A DNA stretch of 64,000 nucleotides, from assembly GCA_964035795.1 (NCBI GenBank), contig OZ038322.1, forward strand, positions 7,999,345-8,063,344, written 5' to 3'. Positions 49,337 through 59,800 of this stretch are shown piece after piece. Within the stretch, counting starts at the first letter, position 1, and each line of letters begins with the position of its first letter. Under the pieces are notes generated by a model, which worked only from the letters and a program-made list of their open reading frames with translations, searched no databases and had not been told where the DNA came from. A program made the translations under genes and the position numbers. The stretch comes from Pterobdella sp. o SKG-2022. Taxonomy: Eukaryota > Annelida > Clitellata > Hirudinida > Piscicolidae.

Positions 49337-52300
49337 CAGTAGTAGTGGTAGTAGTAGTAGTAGTAGTAGCAGTAGTAATATTAGTTGTAGCAGTAGTAGT
49401 GGTAGTAGTAGTAGTAGTAGTAGTAGTAGTAATATTAGTGGTAATATTAGTAGTAGCAGTAGTAGTAGTAGTATTTGAATTTTATATCTTTTTACGCTTT
49501 TACATATTCTAAATAAAATCTCAAAATATATAACTTTGAAATGATTATTTGAGTGACTAAGTTAACCATGATGTTTCTTAAAGAAAGTGTTCAAAAAATT
49601 CCAAACAAATCAAAAGTTTTTGTTCACTATGTAAATGGTCATTGAACTCAGTCGTTGGACTACTTTAGCCGGCTTGAAACGTTACCATAAAAATGACATA
49701 AACTATAAAACAAACCTTCCATCAATAAATACTTACAGAGTTTTTATCGCAATTAATTTAATGAGTCAGAGTAATTAAGCAGCTTTGCTTAACGTAAATA
49801 TATGTTTTAGTTTACTGAAGTAAACGATCAATTTGACAAGGGATGTTGACGCATGCATAAGAATCTAATTCAAACACATAACCATTAAAATTAATATACC
49901 AAATATCAATGGGGTTTATTAGAACCAACCTTGACTACTATCCTCACTGTAATAACTGACAAAACTTCTTTGTCTTTGAAAGTTGTTGTACAATGGTGGT
50001 GGTGAGTCTGGTAAGTTTGTTCCCTCCCCGTTTGGCAGATTTAAGGTGACTTGAACGTGTTGCTGTGTTGGCGGTTCTTCTGTTTGGTGGAGTAGTTTTA
50101 ATGAGATTTTAATCATGAATTCGTATAAGCTATAAATTGTGAGTCAATATATGCTGAATAATGATTTTTAAGGCGTTTTTTTGAAGTGAAAGGATGAATT
50201 TAGTGTTTCTATCAAACAATAAACTGTATAGATCAAATAACTGTATATAACAAGGAATTTCAATAGTGATATAATGTTCTAAACTTATAACAGAAAACCA
50301 TAGTGTGATTTTTATAGAACTAAAATAGAATTCTTGCTTTATAACCATAGAATAACTTTGGCCATAGTTTCAATTATTAAAGATTGTTACAAAAAATTTT
50401 TTTGAAAAAACTTTAAGTATTTGAAAAAGGTATAGCTAATGTATTTTAATAACCTCAAATGCCCAATATAATATAATAGTTCTAATTATTTTCCTTATAA
50501 GACTATACTTTTGTAAATGTCCCAGTAACTGGAGTTGACATCGGTGGCTTAGATTTTTGATATTACTTATAACGTAATTTTTTAAAAATGTCATTTTAAA
50601 TTGAGAGAAAATTTTTTTGGAACTACCAGCTTAAGCTAACTTAAAATTATCGGAACTCAAAATCCGTCGTTCACACATTTGAGCAGTTTACATTACAATC
50701 CTCAACTATGATCATCCTCCAAGCCGAATGACGACGATACCAAAATACCATTTTCAATACCTGCTACTGGAGTTTACTGATATCGAGGTTATAACAGAAA
50801 AGCTGTCATTAAACTATGGGCGCTTATGCTGCTTCAACTTAATGTCGATGTGGAATAAGACAACATTTTAATAAATGTTCTTGAAATTTTTCATAAGACT
50901 TTTTAATAAAATTGAATAATGTTAAGCTTGGAAATCAATATAAATATTATTCAAGCATACTAAAATGAGTTTTTCACGAGAAAGAGAAGTTGAATAAACT
51001 GAACAATGCCCCAACAAAAAAAATAACGACTAACAATGAAGATTCACAATATATTCAACTGATACACTGTGATATTAAAAGATAAAGTTCAAGTTCCAAT
51101 TTAAATGAATATATAGCAAATGATAATATAGAGATAATGATAATATAGAGTAAATGATGATAAATTCGAAGACTTGTTTCTTATTACGCATGAAAAATAG
51201 ATCATTTTGTGTTTAATTGTTTGGTGAAATAAGCTGTTTGAAGCATGTCAAACGACGATATACCAAATGGGATCAGTGTTGTAGGAATCAATAGAATTCA
51301 CATGTATTTAATCCAATCAGTTTATTTAATGTATAAAAAAATAGTATAATATGATAAAAACATCATCTTATTCCTTAATAAACACTGGATACATTGCAAA
51401 CATTCTCCAATCATATTGGCCTCAATCTAGCTCAGTTGGTAGAGCATAAGACTAATTAACTAAAGTTACCGGGTTCAAACCCGTATTGAGTCAACAGTTA
51501 GCATCTGCTGCATAGTGTTTCAGTTACATTGAATTTGTAGTGAACGCTTCAAACTTGAAGATAATTGGCATCATAAGATATCATGTTATTTCATTATTTT
51601 CTCGATTATTTTAATTCTTCGAGCCAAACATAAATATTCAAATAAAAACACTTTTCAGGATTTTATTTCATTCCACGAATCTTTTCGTGAAATGAACTTA
51701 CATTATCAAGTGAAAGTACAAATATAGATCTTAGTTATAAAAAGAGCTAAAGTTCTAGTATTTAATAAATAACCCTTTGTGAGTAATAAAATTAATTTTT
51801 AATAATATTTTCTTAGAAGAAAATCCTTTTTGAGGCGCTTTAAACACCACTTGACCTTCGATAATAACTGCGAAAAATCGATTAATCATTGAGGTCTTCG
51901 AACTTCAAGTGCTTCTAAGACTTTCAATGCTTCGAAAGGTTATGTCGTATGGGCTATTAATGCAGATATATATTAAGATTATTTCAAGCACCATACTAAT
52001 AATTATTAGTAAGTCAATGATTTATTAATGTAAAATTATGTTATCGATATTTTTATTAGTCATATGATTATTAATATTGAAATCGCTTTTTTATTCGAAA
52101 CAAAAAAACGCTGTTAATGGTTCATAGTTTTATTGCAATATTATTTCATGCAGTTACAACTTGAGATAATATGAAAAAAGACAACTGGTTTTAAATTGAA
52201 AAAGAATAATTTAAAGCTACTGAATATCTAGTGGTAAAAATACCAAATAAAAAATAAAAAATGACTGCATTGATATAAAAAGGCTAAAATTTCCAAGTCC

Positions 52301-53348
52301 AACCTTTTCCTTATTTAATGATTATAAAAAATCAAATAAGCTTTCTCAAACCTTTTCTTTTCCATATCTTTCGCTTGAATTTGTAATATTGGCCCTTAAT
52401 GAAATCAATACATTGGAATATATATTTAATAGAAAAATTATTTCAAATCGAATATATGTCTTTAGGTCGATAATTTATATTCCTTGTTTGAATAAATATA
52501 ATTATTCTTATCAAAAAATCTCAAAATGAAACTTTTTACCAAGGTTTTTTTATACAAAAGATTAGTGAAGTTTTTGATGAATATTTTGCTTATCGATCGA
52601 GATTCCCTGTTGTTGATCGTTAGGTTGAACTACTTAGCATGCGAGTTATTGAACGCATTTTTAGAAAATAATAACTAAGTCAAAATATGAATATGTTTTT
52701 AAAATAATAATAATTTTAAAATTTTAGAAAAATTATTTAATTTTAAAAAATTTTTTAATTGTTTTTTCGAGGTTTAGTTGATTAGAAATTGGAAAGATAT
52801 GACTTGATAAGAGTTTAAAAAAAAAAATTTAATAATTAATTTCCAAACTATTGATGGTTTAACGCTCAAAAACATTGCTTACACGAATATTCATATTCAT
52901 AATTATAATTCTGATGCTTTTGTGTATGAGTGGTAAACGATAAATAAGCTTCAAATGAATAAATTATAGAAATTTTTATTGAAATCTCAAAATTATCTGG
53001 TCAAAAAATTTTATGAAAATTGCTCAAACTCCACGATTAATTCCAACGAAATTGGTGGGAACACAGATTGAAATACAAAAGAATAACATGCTAGGAATTA
53101 CCAACGCCTAATAAATTGAATTGAATAAATTTTAAATCATCTTATGATACAGATTAAATATTTCATAATAAATCTCCAAGCTCACCTGCTCGATGGTCGA
53201 TTGCCTTGCTGCAGGCTTTTCTTATTTCATGGGCACAAATAATACACAATGTTAAAACAAAAAAAAGACAAAGAATAAATAAAAATGGACTCCATATTGG
53301 GATGCTTTCTTTTTCATTAGCAGGTTCAGAATAACTGGGTGTTTCCAT
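43530..53348 (-). CDS. Single-pass membrane protein with two PPxY motifs, unrecognised family, 5 exons
   Basis: Exons: 53348-53186, 50079-49948, 47377-47287, 47060-46977, 43596-43530. All have GT-AG borders and the phases close on a 178-aa reading frame. The ATG at 53348 starts METPSYSEPANEKE, followed by a hydrophobic helix at about residues 18-39 (PFLFILCLFFVLTLCIICAH) and positive HEIRK. That charge pattern suggests the N-terminus outside and the C-terminus in the cytosol. The cytosolic tail carries PPPLY (in LPDSPPPLYNNF) and PPRY (EIPPRYEDSLYIY), typical ligands of WW domains such as NEDD4-type ubiquitin ligases, and ends in a basic, Ser-rich tail (SPKRKHPRVSRSESSRY). I do not recognise the gene. 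Exons 1-3 are well supported by base composition; exons 4 and 5 rest mainly on splice sites and phase. Introns contain a piggyBac-type MITE, a trinucleotide tract, a SINE and a CR1/L2 fragment. Confidence 0.72.
44038..44178. repeat. Imperfect AT-rich tandem repeat
   Basis: About 140 bases of diverged repeats built from units like TTATGAATTATTAATAGA and ATTATAAATAGATT. It lies just downstream of the last PPxY-gene exon in transcription terms reversed, that is within its intron 4. No coding capacity. Confidence 0.6.
45582..46320 (+). mobile_element. CR1/L2-like reverse transcriptase fragment between 89-bp direct repeats
   Basis: The 561-base core encodes parts of a CR1/L2-type reverse transcriptase: LPLLKKSNLDPTIFSNYRPI and SKIIERLV, FQSAYRKHHSTETTL, then after a frame shift near 45960 LDPSAPFDTFD and GVPQGSVLGPILFS. 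The catalytic YADD box and everything after it are missing. Positions 45582-45670 and 46232-46320 are direct repeats of 89 bases with one substitution (A against G). The RT frame runs into the first codons of the right repeat (RYTSPMCST), so the repeat edge may itself be LINE-derived. It lies in intron 4 of the PPxY gene, on the opposite strand. Confidence 0.85.
48231..48527. mobile_element. piggyBac-type MITE with TTAA target-site duplication
   Basis: The left end reads TTAACCCTTTACCCGCC and the right end, reverse-complemented, reads TTAACCCGTTACCCGCC, one mismatch in 17. Both ends are bounded by TTAA, the target duplicated by piggyBac transposases, followed by CCC. The 289 bases between the TTAAs encode nothing, so it would need a transposase supplied elsewhere. 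It sits in intron 2 of the PPxY gene. Confidence 0.8.
48930..49130. repeat. ATT-rich low-complexity tract
   Basis: Imperfect ATT/TTAT repeats with interspersed GTTGTT and ATCATT units. Simple-sequence DNA in intron 2 of the PPxY gene, with no coding signal. Confidence 0.6.
49244..49474 (+). repeat. (TAG)n trinucleotide microsatellite, about 230 bp
   Basis: Nearly uninterrupted TAG/GTA repeats with occasional AAT, CAG and TGG variants that break it into blocks. In every plus-strand frame it reads as poly-Ser, poly-Val or stop codons, and it is intronic in the PPxY gene. The long pure blocks suggest it is length-variable. Confidence 0.95.
51418..51595 (+). repeat. tRNA-derived SINE copy
   Basis: The head CTAGCTCAGTTGGTAGAGC is a good box A and D-arm, and GGGTTCAAACCC is a good box B and T-arm. 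The ends CTCAAT and ATTGAG can pair as an acceptor stem. The anticodon stem is poorly paired. The tRNA part is followed by the SINE body (GCATCTGCTGCATAGTGTTT, TTGAATTTGTAGTGAACGCTT), so I call a SINE rather than a tRNA gene. It lies in intron 1 of the PPxY gene. Confidence 0.75.
51606..51722 (+). repeat. Dispersed CGAGCCAAACATAAATATT / CACGAA repeat, copy 1
   Basis: Directly follows the SINE. It shares TTTTAATT...CGAGCCAAACATAAATATT, a downstream AAAACACTTT, and CCACGAA.CTTTTCGTGAAATGAACTTACATTATC with the copy at 57009-57142 and in part with 10150-10213 and 46605-46660. Contains a small inverted repeat around CACGAATCTTTTCGTG. It may be a tail or partner unit of the SINE family. Confidence 0.6.
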
Positions 53349-53880
53349 AAAGAATAAAAATTAAGTAAAGTTCATTACATAATGAACTTTATGAACAACA
53401 ATTTTATTACTGAAATTAATGTAAAATTATTACTGAAATACAGTTTTTTTTCATCAGATTACTACAAATAGTTTACATTATTAAGGCCTAAGTTTATTTT
53501 TACACAACATTGTTTTTGTCATAACACCCGTTCAATCAATCAGGTAATATAAAGCATTGCTCAACCAATTAGAAGGCAGTATTTTTATATGTAAAGGAAT
53601 TAACACATTTTTTATAATATAACTAAACAAAATTTAACAAACTGCTGTCCTTATAGTTTTGTTATATAAAAAAATTCTCAAAACACAAAATTTTCCATAA
53701 TATTAGTTTTGGTAAAAAACATACAAAAATTTAGCAATTTAATTTTTATAACAAATTTTAAAAAAACTCATTTTGAAACAAAATCATTAAAATAAAATTC
53801 ACTTTTAAATACAGTATCCTTCTATCAAGCTATAAATTTATAAGTTTGAATTAATAATAGGTCTAATGTGAATTGTAAAT
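53349..53880. promoter_or_regulatory. Bidirectional intergenic region between PPxY gene and LRCH
   Basis: The two genes start head to head with only 532 bases between their start codons, so both promoters (or one shared promoter) must lie here unless there are distant 5' non-coding exons. The stretch is AT-rich. No TATA box or initiator is distinct enough to place a start site. The role is inferred from gene layout only. Confidence 0.45.
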
Positions 53881-56800
53881 ATGCGAAATCAAGATGATTT
53901 GAGTGATGAAAATTTAGCTTTAATTTTCAAGCATATTGACAAATTATTTGACGAGGCTCAACACACAGGGGTGCTCAATCTCAGCTCCAAGAAACTCACA
54001 AACCTTCCTCGTTCAGTCACTCAATTTGATCTTTCAGATTTGCATTTTGCAGGTTATTTCACGTTTGAGTTTCAAATTTAGCTATTTTTTGCAGAGGTTT
54101 TTTCACATTAACAAAAAATATCGTTAAAAGATTCTACCATTTGAAATTCATTCACAATAATTTAATATTTTTCATAACCATTACAGACTTTTCAAAAAAT
54201 TGTCTTCATCATTTTCCAAACTTCATTTTCAATTTCCTCTCTCTTGAAGAATTGGATGTACATAGAAATTCCTTGAAATTCATACCAGACTCAATAAGCC
54301 AGCTCAAAAATTTATTAGTTTTCAACATTGCGTCAGTTTTTTATATTTTTTTTAGATATTGTTTCAATAACAAACTAAATTTAGAATAGGGTAGCACTCA
54401 TCTTTTATAGAAGGACATTTCATTATTAAAAGCATCAATTTTATCAATTTTTAGAGTAAATCAATTTCAACAATTCACAAACAGCTCGAACCAGTTGACT
54501 ACATTTCCAACTCAAGCATGCGTACTCCACAATCTCCAAATCCTTAACATCTCTTCTAACAAAATCACATCTTTGCCCTCCGATATCCATCTTCTCTCCA
54601 GCCTCATGCAACTTGTTTGTTTTTTCATTATCCATTTGTATGATAAACCATAAATTAATTAATGATTATTTTTGTTGCATAAAATTAAAATTTTTTCTTT
54701 TCATGGTTTTATTCAGTAGAATTAAATTATTTAGATTTCAATATTACTGAAAAACTCATTTAAACTAAAAAATTTTTCAAAATTCAAAAATATCAACACT
54801 AAAGGCCTCTAGAACATCTAAGATAAATAAACCTACAAAAGCAACATTACTTACTCTCAGAACAATAACGACACATCAAAATGATTAGAAAAGCTGACTA
54901 AAATAAAAATTTATAAAACATAAAACAAAATGTATCCACCAATAAAAGGTTGAAGAAAATAAATTAATATTCTATAGTATACAATAATAATTTTGAAGTA
55001 AAACCAGAATTATATTAAAAATTGAAGACAAACTATGGTAACAACAATATTAAAACACTTTACTTGTAACTATTATCACCACCATTACCGTTTTTAACTG
55101 TTAAGCAGAAAATATTCTTATACCCAGTATAAATAACCATAGTCTGGCATGCAATAATATATGACACATTATTGATATGAGTGTTTTGCTACTTTATAAT
55201 TTTTGGTTATTATTATCTTTCCTTCTATCATCACTTCTACCACCACTACTACTACTACCACCACCACTACTACTCTTACTACTACTATTGCTACTACTAC
55301 CATCACCACTCTTACTACCAACAATAATGATTTAACGAATATATTATTACCAACACAACCCACAATCACCAGGATGCTAGCAACAACCTTCTCACAGAAC
55401 TGCCTGAGAGCTTCCATCAGCTCTTCAGCCTCCAGTCTCTTGATCTTCATAGGAATCATATCACTTCACTCCCTTTGAGTATGTCTTAATCAAACTAGCG
55501 AGCAATTTTTCCATAAATTTATATTTATTACTCTTAACTAACTTATTAATCAAATACTAAACCATCTCTTCATCCAATCGTCTGCCTCTATAGCTCAATG
55601 GTTGAGCATTAGACTTATTATCTAAAGTTACCGGGTTCGATCCCGCGTGGGCCGGACAATTAGCACCTGTTCCACAGTGTGTTTTCGCTACATTAAATTT
55701 TTAGCAAGTGCTTTAATCTATAAGGAAAAGCGCTTTATAAATACCGCATTACGTTACTATGATACACAGTGCAACCACCTCTACCACAGACATTTCAGAT
55801 GTACCTCTCATAAGAATGAATGTATCAGTAAACCTCATCACACACCTGCCTGAATCTCTGCACCTCATGAAGAGCTTAGAGCTTTTGGTTCTACATGATA
55901 ACCCTCTCGTCTTTCCACCTCCTCACGTTTGTTTTTTAGTTGTAGTTTATATGGGTAAGGTGCCTTATGTTTTATTGTGTTATAATGGGGTATATTTCAC
56001 TAGGGTTTGAGTGGGTTATGTTTTATGATGGATTTTTGATCTGTTTTTAAATTTTAGTTTTAGATATTTTCATAAGGTATCAACATTCAAACCAAACACC
56101 CTTCTCTCTTTATAGATTGTGTTAAAAGGCAAAGAACACATGCTGGCTTATATGAAGAGGTTGAGAGTGGAACAGAACAAGAAAAGGCTCGAGGTGGTCA
56201 TCAGAAACTCGTCGAGTGAACACCAGTACCTAGGGTGAGTGGTGTTGTTTTATGTCAATTGGTGTTGGTTGTGTCTTTGTGTCACTTGGTTATCATTAAT
56301 TGTTCAATCTCTCATGTGACTTCTTTGTAGATTTATAATCAAAAATTGAGATTCTTGTTTTTGATGTCATTTTGTTTTGTTTTGACAAAATAGGATGATT
56401 ATTTATTCGATTTTTGCATTTTTCTATCAAGCTAAGCAAATTGATCATATGGTTGCTTCTAATTTAGGCTTCTGTTGGGGATGTTCACTCTAATGAATTA
56501 GGTCGAAAACCTGAAATAATGTCGTTTTTCAATATTTTATTGTATTGAAAGTTATCAATTATTTCAATTGAAAATAAGTAGTATTATTGAGAAAGAATTG
56601 TTATCATTTATTTGAAGATATACTTTTGGATTGAACTTTTTGTTAAATACACTTAGAACATAATTCAGTGTGAAACTTAGCTTTAATTAGTTCTATAACA
56701 ATGAACATTATCTTCAATTACTAAATAACATTTTATCTACCAAACACATGTCTTATTTATGAGTATTTATATGTTTTTATTCATATAGTTTATAATTAAA

Positions 56801-59800
56801 ATGGAAATTTTGTAATTAAAAGGACGTGACGTTCTAGCTAAATGTCGTTTACCTTTTTCCATTGTTTTAATTCATTAATCATTTTATCATCTATAGTTTC
56901 TTAATCAAACGCTAAGATTTCAACACATAAGACATAGATAAGTTTGTTATTGTCTTTCTTTCACATAATTAACATATGCCCCCCTGGGCGGGTGAAATGC
57001 CAGACAATGATATTTTAATTTTGCGAGCCAAACATAAATATTTAAACTAAAACACTTTCTGAAGTTTAATATAGTCCACGAAGCTTTTATATTTGTATCT
57101 CAATTTGATAATGTAAGTTCATCTTGCGGAAAGCTTCGTGGAATAAAATAAACTACAAACAAAATTTTATGGTACATAGTATGGGTAAATTATGTTGATG
57201 CTGAATTATGAATCAACATCTCAGTTCCTTATCAGCGTCGAGATTGGCTCAGAGGAGGTTAGACTCGGACACATGCCTCAACACCCATCTTTACACCCCT
57301 CTGGTTCACCACAGAGTCAATGTACCATCACTATTATTTGGCTTTTTATGTTTTTTTTTTTATTGATTATTAAATTTTCATTTTAATCTTTCATATTTTG
57401 TTTTTGTTTGTTTTTGAATAATTTTTTGATTATTAATAATGCTAACCTCTCCAAAGCCTCTGACTTCGGGTAAGAAGACAAAGGGATCATCATACGCCAC
57501 TTCCACCATTGACGTGGCTTATCACCGCAGACAAAAAGAAAAATTGGCAGATTTCGATGTCAGTCCTCAAGGGAAAGTTAGACGCAAGAGCGATACTCAA
57601 AGCGATGAAGATAGAAAAAACGTGAATACGTTTAGAAAGTTGAGCGTTGGAAGCAGTGGTAATGTACATACGAGTAATACAGATATAATCTTGAAAAGAT
57701 CTCAAAAAACTTCAATTTTAAAAGTCACTCAAGCAAATTTACACCACAAGAAACCACCCATGCACAGTACACCATCATCCTATCGCAAGCAGGTCTCATT
57801 GGTGGACCTCTCCAAACGTAATCAACATAGAACTTTTCAACACAGCAATAATAAAGTTTCAGGAGATTTTCGTAACGATTTGGAAAGCACTAGTGAAGAA
57901 GAAGAAGATAGTGATGAATCATCGTCAGAAGAATCTAATAGAACACTCAGTGCTGGCTCCCGCAATGATAGAAGTGTGAATGGCAGCCTTGAAAAAGTGA
58001 AGAGTGATACTAGAATATTTGGTAATAGAGGTTCAACTGATGAGGGGAAAAAGGAAGGAGGAAAGTCTATTGAAGAAACCATCAAAAGAACTCTCATGAA
58101 TTTGACACAGCCTGATGTAGCTAATGTTACTTTTGTTTCATTCTCTTAGTTTTTCATTTTTATTTCAAGTTTCTTAAAAAGTTAGCTTTTAGTTAGCAAA
58201 AATTTTAGTTTTTCTTTTTTCTCATATTCAATGAGGTGAGTTATGGTAATTTTTGTATCGCTATTTCAGCCCAACTTGAAGTTCAATCTGTCCGATAGTT
58301 ATGGAGAGGAGACCACAACATTTCCTGCCACTGAGTCCAACCCCAGCGAAAAACAAGAAGAAAATGACGAGGAGGATGACGATGAAGAAGATGAAGATAT
58401 TTCAGATTATGGCGATGGTATTGATGATGAAGATGAAGAAGAGGAAGAAGAAAATAAATATGATAAAAAACATCAATCCAATACTTTTAAAAGGTTTGTA
58501 ATGTATTTTATAACATAATCACTCAATACTTACTTAATTTCAATTTTTTAAAGGGCACCAAACAATAAGCAACAACGATCAGCTTATCAAGTATATTTTT
58601 TTCAATTCATATTTAAAATGAAGATTAAAGTTTCATTTATATACCAAATATCAGCTATAAAAAATTTAAATTCGTCCAATAAACAATCTGGTTTAATATT
58701 AGTATCAAAAACAAAATTTTAATTAAGAATACAAAATTTTGTGTTTGCTAGATTCATATTCACATGTTAATAAAATGTTTAATACATTCCTTATTTCATG
58801 ATCAGCTTCTATAGAATTTATCATTGTTTCTTCCTTATACATCAATAAGAAGGTTGAAGAAGAGTTTGTGGCAAAGGCATCGGCATTGAAACAACAGAGG
58901 GAGAGGGAAGCTCGCAAGATTAAAAAGACCCTGTATTCTCCACCCGCCGTTAGTCATTATTTTTACGTTCGTCACTGTTTCAATACATTTATTTATTACT
59001 GGTTCATCATCTTTACCATGGTTTAAAGTTCGTATTCATGCTAGCGTGGGTTGATGAAACTTGGCTCTAGTGTAGATTTTGTATTAATTGTCGCACTTTT
59101 TTTTTACTATTACTGCTGGTGATACCTCTAACGTATGGTAATATAAGTTTGGGACGCTCAAAACTGCTAATGGGAATATGGGTATTGAGCATAATAATTA
59201 TATTATTAACACTTTGTTAGTTCATAATAACGTCCGAAGGCTGCTGCAAGTAAAACTTACAATATCCAATAATACATAAAATATAAAAACAATCTTAATA
59301 ATCAATGGAAATTTAACAGGAACCACAGACGACAAACAAAGGCTTATCCTTGAAATGCCAGCAGATGCTGGAAGCCATGTCTTCCGAGTTGAACTCACAA
59401 GACCCTGTTCTCACCATTAGGCGGAACTTGGAGCATTCCGCTATCGAGAAACAACAGGCGAAGAAACTTAAGAAAGTTCGGGCTTATTGTCTAGATTAAT
59501 GGATAGTGTTATAAAAATGAAGCATCTATCTCATCGTCTTCATCATGATTTAATTATTTTAATTAATAAACTTTAGGTAAACATTAATGTAGTCCAAAAG
59601 CAAGCGTTTAACTACCTCAACAACCATTGCCCCGCAGACCTTAGAAGACGTGCTGCACTGTAGACTGCATGGTGATGTGGGTGCTTGCCTGCAAGATGGA
59701 GTTTTGCTGTGCAAGCTTGTCAACAAGCTTTTTCCTGGATCTGTGCCTAAGATCCATCTGCCTGCTAACCGCCAAGAGGTTGTGGTGGTGATAATTGTGT

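Noticed and set aside
49244..49474. CRISPR-like repeat array
   Set aside because: The repeats are a trinucleotide microsatellite without spacers of constant length, in a eukaryotic intron.
51418..51492. Functional tRNA gene
   Set aside because: Box A and box B are good, but the anticodon stem does not pair well and the sequence continues into the SINE body.
57236..57386. LRCH exon 7 read in the frame VEIGSEEVRLGHMPQ
   Set aside because: That frame leaves phase 1, which runs into a stop in exon 8. Using the acceptor at 57224 gives SLSASRLAQRRLDSD in a frame that joins exon 8 in phase 0.
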